Assembly (NCBI RefSeq): GCF_013300725.1
Contig: NZ_JAAIMM010000012.1
Location: forward strand, 1 to 64,000
Reading direction: 5' to 3'
DNA: 64,000 bases
Origin: Allocoprococcus comes
Lineage (GTDB): Bacteria > Bacillota > Clostridia > Lachnospirales > Lachnospiraceae
The translations under genes and the position numbers were made by a program. Under the pieces are notes generated by a model, which ran no database searches, was not told the origin of the DNA, and was given only the letters and a program-made list of their open reading frames with translations. Positions 57,575 through 64,000 of the stretch are shown here, piece by piece (position 1 is the stretch's first letter; the number at the start of each line of letters is the position of its first letter).

Positions 57575-60199
57575 TTATCTAGGAACTTCCACCATCTTGA
57601 ATGCTTCTACCTGGTCTCCTTCTTTGACATCGTTGAAACGTTCAAATACGAAACCACATTCATATCCGGCTTTAACTTCCTTCACATCATCTTTGAAACG
57701 CTTTAATGAAGCAAGCTTACCATCGTAGATCACAACGCCGTCACGGACGATTCTTGCCTGGCAGTCACGTTCAAATGTACCGTCAAGGACATAAGATCCT
57801 GCAATTGTTCCGACTCCGGAAGCCTTGAATGTCTGACGTACTTCGGCATGACCAAGTACCTTTTCTTCAAATACAGGCTCAAGCATACCCTTCATGGCTG
57901 CTTCAACATCTTCGATCGCATTGTAGATGACACGGTACAGTCTCACGTCAACGCCTTCACGTTCTGCTGTTTCTTTTGCAGTTGCATCCGGACGTACATT
58001 GAATCCGATAATGATCGCATTGGATGCTGCAGCAAGTGTAACGTCAGATTCGTTGATCGCACCAACACCACCATGGATGATCTTGACAACGACTTCTTCA
58101 TTGGAAAGTTTGACAAGGCTCTGCTTGATTGCTTCTACAGATCCCTGTACGTCTGCTTTTACAACGATTCCAAGTTCTTTTAAGTTACCTTCCTGGATCT
58201 GGTTGAACAGATCATCCAGGGACATCTTGGACTTGGTTTCTTCCAGTTTCTTGATCTTGTTCTGGCTGATGAATGTCTCTGCAAAGCTTCTTGCATCTTT
58301 ATCATTCTTGCAGCCAACAAATACTTCACCTGCATTCGGCACATCATTAAGACCGAGGATCTCAACCGGCATAGAAGGACCTGCTTCTTTTACGCGGCGT
58401 CCCTGGTCATCCATCATGGCACGTACTTTACCATATGCAGAACCTGCTGCGATCGGATCTCCGACACGGAGTGTACCCTTCTGTACCAGAACGGTTGCAA
58501 CCGGTCCTTTTCCTTTGTCAAGCTCAGCCTCAATCACAAGACCTCTTGCACGGCGGTTCGGATTTGCTTTCAGTTCCATCACTTCTGCGGTAAGAAGAAC
58601 CATTTCCAGAAGCTCTTTGATACCTTCCCCTGTATGAGCAGATACCGGTACACAGATGGTGCTTCCGCCCCAGTCTTCCGGAATCAGTTCATATTCGGTA
58701 AGTTCCTGTTTTACACGGTCGATATTGGCACTTGGCTTGTCGATCTTGTTGATCGCAACTACGATCTCGATTCCTGCTGCCTTCGCATGGTTGATCGCTT
58801 CTACTGTCTGCGGCATAACACCGTCATCTGCTGCAACAACCAGGATTGCAATATCGGTAGAATTTGCACCACGCATACGCATTGCGGTAAATGCTTCATG
58901 TCCCGGTGTATCGAGGAAGGTGATTTTCTCACCGTTGATTTCTACAACCGAAGCACCGATATGCTGTGTGATTCCACCTGCTTCTCCTGCGATGACGTGT
59001 GTGTCACGGATTTTGTCAAGAAGAGAAGTTTTACCGTGGTCAACGTGTCCCATAACGCAGACTACTGGCGGACGTTTCTTCATTTTCTTTTCGTCTTCTT
59101 CGTCTTCTTTCAGAAGTTCTTCGATCACATCGACTACTTCTTCTTTTTCACAAAGCACGTCGAATTCCAGAGCGATTTCTTCAGCCATCTCATAATCAAT
59201 TTCCTGGTTGACGGTTACAATCTTGCCCTGCATGAAGAGTTTCTTTACGATTACGGATGGCTGGATCTTCATAGCATCTGCCAGTTCCTGGATTGTAAGT
59301 ACTTCCGGAATTGTGATCTGCTTGATCTGCTCTTCCACAACTTCTTTCTTCGGCTGCGGTTTTACCATTTTCGGCTGAGCGTTATTGTTTTTGCCCTTTT
59401 TGCCTTTCTGCAGTCTGTCTTCGTTCTCTTCATTTCTGTTGTATTCTTTTTTCTTGTGCGCATCTTTTGGTTTGTTGCGGCTTGGTTTCTGTTCTGCGAT
59501 TGCAGGTGCCGGAATAGACGGGCTGGATTTTCTTCTGTCGTCACGGCGTCCGCCATCACGCATCTCTCTTCCGTCTCTGTTATCACGGTTATCTCTTCTG
59601 TCTCCGCGGTTCTGGAATCCGCCATCTCTTCTTCCATCACCCGGGCGTCCCTGTCTCTGATCCTGACCGTTTCTTGGTCCGTTTGGATTTCTGCGCTGTC
59701 TGTTGTCGCGGTTTTCTCCCTGCGGACGATCCTGTCTGTTTCCGTTCTGCGGGCGTCCCTGGCCATTTCCATTACCCTGCGGGCGTTCCTGTCTGTTTCC
59801 GTTCTGCGGACGTCCCTGGCCATTTCCATTACCCTGCGGGCGTCCCTGGCTGTTACCATTCTGTGGACGTTCCTGTCTGTTTCCATTACCCTGTGAGCGT
59901 CCCTGGCCATTTCCATTGCCCTGCGGGCGCTGTCCGTTTCGACTGCCCTGCGGGCGTCCCTGGCCATTACGGCCTCTTCCGCCGCCCTGTGAGTTCTGCG
60001 GTCTGAAAACCTGCACAATATTTTTCTTCTTCGGTGTATCTTCAGAAGCTTTTTCACCTTTTACTGCATCAATCTGTTCATCTGAAAGTGTACTCATATG
60101 ACTTGCCACCTCAATTCCTTTGTCTTTTAATATAGAGAGTATTTCTTTGTTTGTCTTATTCATCTGTTCTGCCAGTTCATATACTCTTAATTTTGCCAT
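57575..60199 (-). CDS. infB: translation initiation factor IF-2
   Basis: IF-2 is the GTPase that brings initiator tRNA to the ribosome. The 874-residue protein has an IF2_N domain (about residues 1-50), a long low-complexity region rich in Gly, Arg, Asn, Gln and Pro (about 67-230), a basic linker, a second IF2_N (about 290-345), and the G domain with [29 protein letters not shown] and VAINKID. Domains II-IV end the protein. The low-complexity region has near-repeats of NGQGRPQ and NGNRQ(E/D)RPQ units and is longer and more repetitive than in most relatives. Confidence 0.98.
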   Translation of the reverse strand: MAKLRVYELAEQMNKTNKEILSILKDKGIEVASHMSTLSDEQIDAVKGEKASEDTPKKKNIVQVFRPQNSQGGGRGRNGQGRPQGSRNGQRPQGNGNGQGRSQGNGNRQERPQNGNSQGRPQGNGNGQGRPQNGNRQERPQGNGNGQGRPQNGNRQDRPQGENRDNRQRRNPNGPRNGQDQRQGRPGDGRRDGGFQNRGDRRDNRDNRDGREMRDGGRRDDRRKSSPSIPAPAIAEQKPSRNKPKDAHKKKEYNRNEENEDRLQKGKKGKNNNAQPKMVKPQPKKEVVEEQIKQITIPEVLTIQELADAMKIQPSVIVKKLFMQGKIVTVNQEIDYEMAEEIALEFDVLCEKEEVVDVIEELLKEDEEDEKKMKKRPPVVCVMGHVDHGKTSLLDKIRDTHVIAGEAGGITQHIGASVVEINGEKITFLDTPGHEAFTAMRMRGANSTDIAILVVAADDGVMPQTVEAINHAKAAGIEIVVAINKIDKPSANIDRVKQELTEYELIPEDWGGSTICVPVSAHTGEGIKELLEMVLLTAEVMELKANPNRRARGLVIEAELDKGKGPVATVLVQKGTLRVGDPIAAGSAYGKVRAMMDDQGRRVKEAGPSMPVEILGLNDVPNAGEVFVGCKNDKDARSFAETFISQNKIKKLEETKSKMSLDDLFNQIQEGNLKELGIVVKADVQGSVEAIKQSLVKLSNEEVVVKIIHGGVGAINESDVTLAAASNAIIIGFNVRPDATAKETAEREGVDVRLYRVIYNAIEDVEAAMKGMLEPVFEEKVLGHAEVRQTFKASGVGTIAGSYVLDGTFERDCQARIVRDGVVIYDGKLASLKRFKDDVKEVKAGYECGFVFERFNDVKEGDQVEAFKMVEVPR

Positions 60200-60226
60200 A
60201 AATTTACCTCCTGTATACAGTTCCTG

Positions 60227-60535
60227 CTATCCTTCTTCCGTATCCAGATGTTTTCTGATTCCTTTTGCAAACCCTGCATCTGTTACTGCAAGCGAAGCGC
60301 GGAACTCTTTTCCCATCGCATGGCCCAGGGTATCTTTATCTTCAAAAAAGTATATTGGCACTTTATAAAAATCACACATGTTCTGAAATTTCTTTTTTGT
60401 ATTGTCCGATGCGTCGTCTGCCACGATCACCAGATGCGCGCGTCCTTCCTTGACTTCTTTTTCTGTCATGAATTCCCCGCTCTTTGTCTTGCCGGCTTTG
60501 GTCGCCAGACTGATCATCGATAATGCTCTATTCAT
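60227..60535 (-). CDS. L7Ae/L30e-like RNA-binding protein YlxQ
   Basis: YlxQ-type proteins share the L7Ae kink-turn RNA-binding fold and lie in the nusA-infB operon of Firmicutes. The 102-residue protein has MNRALSMISLATKAGKTKSGEFMTEKEVKEGRAHLVIVADDASDNTKKKF, typical of the family. The ATG at 60535 is used; a TTG two codons upstream is nearer to the GGAG. The start overlaps the end of rnpM. The cellular role is not known. Confidence 0.9.
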   Translation of the reverse strand: MNRALSMISLATKAGKTKSGEFMTEKEVKEGRAHLVIVADDASDNTKKKFQNMCDFYKVPIYFFEDKDTLGHAMGKEFRASLAVTDAGFAKGIRKHLDTEEG

Positions 60536-60806
60536 GTCCAAGCTGCTCCAGCTCCTTTTCCAGATTTTCGTATACCTCTTTTGGTATCGCCTGTTTGAAA
60601 GAACGTTCCAGTCCTTTATTCTTTATTGCTTCCTGCAAACATTTTCTGGAAAAGCACAGATATGCCCCACGCCCGTTCTTACGTCCGGTTGCGTCCAGAA
60701 TGAATTCGCCTTCTGCTGTTTTCAGAACACGCAGCATTTCTTTTTTGTTCTTCATTTCCTGACATCCCACGCATTTACGCATCGGGACCTTTTTGGTCGT
60801 ACTCAA
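60528..60806 (-). CDS. rnpM: RNase P modulator RnpM (YlxR)
   Basis: RnpM (YlxR, DUF448) is a small protein that binds the RNase P RNA in Bacillus. The 92-residue protein has MRKCVGCQEMKNKKEMLRVLK near the N-terminus and GAYLCFSRKCLQEAIKNKGLERSF, both diagnostic. The start is TTG with GAGGTG upstream; an ATG eight codons later is an alternative. It lies between nusA and ylxQ as in all Firmicutes. Confidence 0.93.
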   Translation of the reverse strand: MSTTKKVPMRKCVGCQEMKNKKEMLRVLKTAEGEFILDATGRKNGRGAYLCFSRKCLQEAIKNKGLERSFKQAIPKEVYENLEKELEQLGHE

Positions 60807-60820
60807 ATAATCACCTCTGT

Positions 60821-62002
60821 CTATTCTTCATACAGATCAAGATCATCTGCTACTTCGTCCTCTGATTCTTCATCAGCAGAATATTCTTCGTCCGAATACT
60901 CTTCCTCCTGATAATCATCTTCATAATTCTCAGCCATATTCATATAATCTGCCGGAAGTTCGCCAGACTCGATCGCCTGTGTTTCATTCTTGATATCGAT
61001 CTTATATCCGGTCAGTCTTGCTGCAAGACGTGCATTCTGACCTTCTTTACCGATTGCAAGTGAAAGCTGGTAATCCGGTACGATTACACTTGCTGTTCTC
61101 TCATCCGGATCAGCCATTACAGAAATAACCTTTGCCGGGCTGAGTGCATTCTCGATCAGGATTGCCGGGTTATCACTCCAGTTGATGATATCAATCTTTT
61201 CGCCGCGGAGTTCATTTACAACGGCTCCGACTCTGGCACCGTTCATACCAACGCATGCTCCAACCGGATCTACATCCGGGTCGTTAGACCATACTGCGAT
61301 CTTGGTACGGGAACCTGCTTCTCTTGCAATGCTCTTGATCTCTACAATACCATCACGTACTTCGGTTACTTCTGCCTCAAAAAGACGCTTAACCAGTTCC
61401 GGATGTGTTCTTGATACAAGGATCTTTGGTCCTTTTGTCGTGTTCTTCACCTCTACAACGTAAAGTTTGATACGCTCTGTCGGCTCGAATTTCTCACCTT
61501 TTACCTGTTCATTCTCAGTAAGGATCGCATCTGCTTTTCCAAGGTTTACACTGACATTCTTGCCAATATATCTCTGAACCACACCTGTCACGATATCTTT
61601 TTCTTTTTCAAAGTACTGATCATATACAACTTTTCTTTCTTCTTCACGGATCTTCTGAAGAATCAGGTTCTTTGCATTCTGTGTTGCGATACGTCCGAAA
61701 GATTTGGACTCAACCGGGATCTGTACGATGTCACCGATCTCATAAGAAGGATCGATCATCTTCGCATCTGCAAGACTGATCTGTTCTACTTTGTCCTCTA
61801 CTTCTTCTACAACGGTCTTCTCCTGGATCAGAGTGTAATCACATGTCTCCTTATCCATAATTACTTTGATATTGTCTGCTTTTCCGAAATGATTCTTACA
61901 GGCATTGATCAGTGAATTCTCAATGGCATCCATCAGAGTATCTCTGCTGATATCTTTTTCCTCTTCAAGAATTGTAAGTGCTTCTAATAATTCGGTATTC
62001 AT
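60821..62002 (-). CDS. nusA: transcription termination/antitermination factor NusA
   Basis: NusA binds RNA polymerase and nascent RNA, affecting pausing, termination and antitermination. The 393-residue protein has an N-terminal domain (about 1-125), S1 domain (about 135-200), and two KH domains with VGACVGMNGARVGAVVNELRGEKIDI and AIGKEGQNARLAARLTGYKIDI. It ends with an acidic tail (about 350-393) rich in Glu, Asp, Ser and Tyr, which is typical of Clostridia. It lies between rimP and rnpM. Confidence 0.98.
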   Translation of the reverse strand: MNTELLEALTILEEEKDISRDTLMDAIENSLINACKNHFGKADNIKVIMDKETCDYTLIQEKTVVEEVEDKVEQISLADAKMIDPSYEIGDIVQIPVESKSFGRIATQNAKNLILQKIREEERKVVYDQYFEKEKDIVTGVVQRYIGKNVSVNLGKADAILTENEQVKGEKFEPTERIKLYVVEVKNTTKGPKILVSRTHPELVKRLFEAEVTEVRDGIVEIKSIAREAGSRTKIAVWSNDPDVDPVGACVGMNGARVGAVVNELRGEKIDIINWSDNPAILIENALSPAKVISVMADPDERTASVIVPDYQLSLAIGKEGQNARLAARLTGYKIDIKNETQAIESGELPADYMNMAENYEDDYQEEEYSDEEYSADEESEDEVADDLDLYEE

Positions 62003-62021
62003 TTCCTTCTTCCTCCTGTCA

Positions 62022-62489
62022 CTAGAAATCGAACGCCAGACGGATCAGTGCGATATCTGCTTTGTCAAATGTCATCGTCTCACCGTCTTCATATTCAATG
62101 GTAACTGTATCTTTATCATAATCTTTTAAGATTCCAATAAACTCTTTCTGTCTGTCGATTGCCCGGTAAGTACGAACTTCTACTTCTTCTCCCAGGCTTC
62201 TTGCAAAGTCTTTTTCTTTCTTAAGCGGTCTGCCAAGTCCCGGCGAGCTCACTTCCAGAATATACGCTTCATCGATGAAATCCTTCTCATCCAGAATGTC
62301 TGAAAGTTCCCGGCTTACCACCTCACAGTCATCAACCATGATTCCGCCCGGCTTATCGATATAAGCACGCAGGTACCAGTTTCCACCCTCTTTTACATAT
62401 TCCACATCCCAGAGATCAAATCCATGCTTTTCCACGATTGGGATCAGAATCTCTTCTGTTTTCTGTTCATATACTTCTTTTTTTGACAA
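62022..62489 (-). CDS. rimP: ribosome maturation factor RimP
   Basis: RimP assists 30S subunit assembly. The 155-residue protein has GFDLWDVEYVKEGGNWYLRAYIDKPGG, YILEVSSPGLGRPLKKEKDF and a C-terminal SH3-like domain, as in the family. The start codon is TTG with GGAAG seven bases upstream; no ATG is near. It is the first gene of the nusA-infB operon. No clear promoter was found in the 62490-62550 space. Confidence 0.95.
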   Translation of the reverse strand: MSKKEVYEQKTEEILIPIVEKHGFDLWDVEYVKEGGNWYLRAYIDKPGGIMVDDCEVVSRELSDILDEKDFIDEAYILEVSSPGLGRPLKKEKDFARSLGEEVEVRTYRAIDRQKEFIGILKDYDKDTVTIEYEDGETMTFDKADIALIRLAFDF

Positions 62490-62550
62490 TCTGCAACTTC
62501 CTTTCTTTATCAGGTTCCAGAAATCTGTTGGATTCTGGTTATATGACTGG

Positions 62551-62582
62551 CAAAAAGAAGAGTGAACTTTCGTCCACTCTTC
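62551..62582 (-). terminator. terminator of the upstream unknown-gene unit
   Basis: A perfect 8-bp stem (62557-62564 with 62575-62582) with a ten-base loop is followed by UUUUUG in the minus-strand RNA. It lies about 36 bases after the stop of the gene at 62619 and before rimP. Confidence 0.88.
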
Positions 62583-62618
62583 TGCCAGATTTCTTATGTA
62601 ACTGCATACAGTATAGCA

Positions 62619-63179
62619 CTACTTTTCCTGAAATGCAAGGATTTTTAAAATATATGCCTGATTCTCTTTGTAAAGACGCTTTCCATCGTTCTCTTTCAGC
62701 CATTTTACAACCTGGATATCTGCTGCCCAGTCATCTGCCCAGACTTCATCACCTTCGCCACGCGCCGCCGCTTTTTCTGCGATGTATCCCGCCGGGTCTT
62801 CCGTAAGATCTTTTAGTACTTCATATGCTTTTTCGTTCTTATCATCCAGATCCTGTATCAAAACAACGGTTTCTGTATCCGGTGTCTTTCCATCGAGCGC
62901 CTGCAGCTGTTCATTATATTTTTCCAGGTTCTCCAGGCTGTCCTTCGCATCCCCCAGACATTCTGTCAGGATTTCAATCTCCGTTTTTCCAGTACCACCC
63001 TTTGCAACCGGGCGGATGGATATTTCCGAATCAGCAGTCGTCTTTTTCAGTTCTTCCCGTATCCTCTCCTCATCGTGATCCATTCTTCCGATATCATATC
63101 CAAAATAAAAACCGCCAATTCCAACCACAACAAGAAGAACGATTGCAAAAATTCTTTTTCCGGATTTTTTCTTTTTCAT
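62619..63179 (-). CDS. membrane-anchored protein of unknown function
   Basis: I do not recognise this 186-residue protein. It has a basic N-terminus (MKKKKSGKR), one hydrophobic segment with small residues (about 10-27, IFAIVLLVVVGIGGFYFG), and an outer region of charged, helical sequence (about 30-185). The sequence AKDSLENLEKYNEQL is coiled-coil-like. The C-terminus has VWADDWAADIQVVKWLKENDGKRLYKE. Topology suggests an N-in, C-out anchor. It lies 12 bases after the partial gene at the window edge, likely in the same operon, followed by a terminator. Confidence 0.7.
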   Translation of the reverse strand: MKKKKSGKRIFAIVLLVVVGIGGFYFGYDIGRMDHDEERIREELKKTTADSEISIRPVAKGGTGKTEIEILTECLGDAKDSLENLEKYNEQLQALDGKTPDTETVVLIQDLDDKNEKAYEVLKDLTEDPAGYIAEKAAARGEGDEVWADDWAADIQVVKWLKENDGKRLYKENQAYILKILAFQEK

Positions 63180-63191
63180 CTTCCGTCCTCC

Positions 63192-64000
63192 TTACCCTAA
63201 TATCGTACCTGCTATAATTCCAAGGATCATTCCTCCGATCCCGGTTCCGATAAGTGCCGCAAGATATAACAGTATCTTTACCGCTTTGGACTTTTCTTTC
63301 TTCGCTTTCGGAAGATCTGGTCCGGACCCAGTTCCCGGATTCCTTGTCTCCGGGCGTGGCTGCTCCACATCTTCCTGTCGTGGAATCCGTTCCGTTTCTT
63401 CCGCTGTCGGATATTTGAACGGAATTACTCCTGCTTCGAGAGCTGAAAAAAGCTTTCCGTCTATCCACTGGAAATACTGCCAGATTGCCGCATCGAACAT
63501 CCGGTGGGTATCCAGAAAATGATACCAGGATTCCACAAAAGTCTTCGTCCTGAAATATTCTCTATACGCCGGTTCCTCCAGGATATCCTTCCAGTGGTAC
63601 AGCTTATTCCGTTCCTTTTCATTCAGATACAGACTGATGCACTGTTCCATGATCTTCCGGATCTCACGGTCATCTGCGCCCTGTCGCTCAGAAGCATCCG
63701 CCATATTCTGGAACTGGCGGTCCCAGTCACTGTCCCATGTCCGGGAATCTTCCTCTAACTGTACAGGTGGCTCTCCTGCCTCTTCTTCCCGGAAACTTTC
63801 CTCAGAATCTTCGTCAGAATGCACAGGAAGTTCTTCATACTGCGCAGAAGATTCTTCTGACTGTGCATCTTCTTTCTGAGGATTTTCCATGTAAGCCTCT
63901 TCTGGGTTTCTCTCCGGCTCTGCATAATTCCATGTTTCAGATTCCGCTGCTTTTTCCTGCTCCGCTGCTCCCATCTCCATCTGCCGCGGTTCTTCCGGCA
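63192..64000 (-). CDS. acidic protein with C-terminal membrane anchor (5' end outside window)
   Basis: The frame is open through the right edge of the window, so the start lies beyond it; an internal ATG at 63980 gives 262 residues. The first 90 residues are rich in Glu, Ser and Pro. The middle (about 95-190) is a globular part with RKIMEQCISLYLNEKERNKLYHWKDILEEPAYREYF. The C-terminus is a Lys-rich turn followed by one glycine-rich membrane segment (about 233-260) and ends at it. I do not know the function. It lies 12 bases from the next membrane-anchored unknown, suggesting a pair. Confidence 0.65.
   Translation of the reverse strand, partial: PEEPRQMEMGAAEQEKAAESETWNYAEPERNPEEAYMENPQKEDAQSEESSAQYEELPVHSDEDSEESFREEEAGEPPVQLEEDSRTWDSDWDRQFQNMADASERQGADDREIRKIMEQCISLYLNEKERNKLYHWKDILEEPAYREYFRTKTFVESWYHFLDTHRMFDAAIWQYFQWIDGKLFSALEAGVIPFKYPTAEETERIPRQEDVEQPRPETRNPGTGSGPDLPKAKKEKSKAVKILLYLAALIGTGIGGMILGIIAGTILG

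Noticed and set aside
58634-59896. Long open frame on the plus strand opposite infB (about 420 codons)
   Set aside because: It is the complement of infB and its low-complexity repeat region, has a Phe/Cys-rich composition unlike a real protein, and infB is unmistakable on the other strand.
59740-59960. Regular repeats resembling a CRISPR array
   Set aside because: The repeats are imperfect, differ in spacing, are in frame and encode the Gly/Arg/Gln/Asn repeats of IF-2. There is no cas gene in the window.

Overview
The window reads as one strand of a low-to-moderate GC, spore-forming Clostridia chromosome, most likely a gut Lachnospiraceae of the Dorea/Mediterraneibacter/Blautia type. This rests on a Firmicute order of housekeeping genes (rimP-nusA-rnpM-ylxQ-infB-rbfA-nrnA-truB-ribF-rpsO-pnp and asp23-nusB-xseA-xseB-ispA-dxs-tlyA-nadK-argR-recN-spoIVB-spo0A), a complete eight-gene spoIIIA operon, and a sodium-pump decarboxylase operon of the kind seen in anaerobes. 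The species is not identified. All 63 genes called lie on the minus strand. There are no rRNA or tRNA genes, no transposase, no phage genes and no CRISPR array, so this is core chromosome with a few unusual local features.

Layout from the right end leftwards, which is the direction of transcription. (1) 64000-62550: two membrane-anchored proteins of unknown function, the first cut by the window edge. (2) 62489-51415: the transcription/translation block rimP to pnp. (3) 51310-46563: spoIIIAA to spoIIIAH, the mother-cell part of the engulfment-stage channel. (4) 46494-44902: prfC on its own promoter. (5) 44873-33745: a long operon running from asp23 through isoprenoid, DNA-repair and arginine-regulator genes to recN, spoIVB and spo0A. 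(6) 33718-28200: glgA, then metF, a separate MetH reactivation-domain gene and a short metH. (7) 28144-24162: a 43-residue membrane protein, alaS, rpsU and a CmpB-like membrane protein. (8) 24155-17228: a class III aminotransferase under a MerR-like promoter, a small protein, and a cell-wall/chromosome cluster of two D,D-carboxypeptidases, a metallophosphoesterase and scpA-scpB. (9) 16988-15000: leuA fused to an AraC-type DNA-binding domain. (10) 14881-9351: a peptide-use region with a POT transporter, an HEFGH metallopeptidase, a Xaa-Pro-type peptidase and, as a separate unit, an amidohydrolase. (11) 9260-3677: a biotin-dependent Na+-pump operon with two different carboxyltransferases. (12) 3586-481: an RpiR regulator, a BaiN-like flavoprotein and cmk. 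(13) 347-1: the first part of an exopolysaccharide sugar transferase that stops early.

The most unusual observations are the 2-isopropylmalate synthase with a C-terminal AraC-type helix-turn-helix domain, the operon combining transcarboxylase-like 12S, 5S and 1.3S subunits with a Na+-pump beta subunit and a lipoprotein-type gamma subunit, a cloverleaf-like structured spacer inside that operon, an 18-bp-spaced promoter with a central dyad upstream of the aminotransferase, and a forespore-type -10 motif nested so that its transcript would bypass the recN terminator. I ran no database searches. Functions come from recognising motifs, lengths and gene order.
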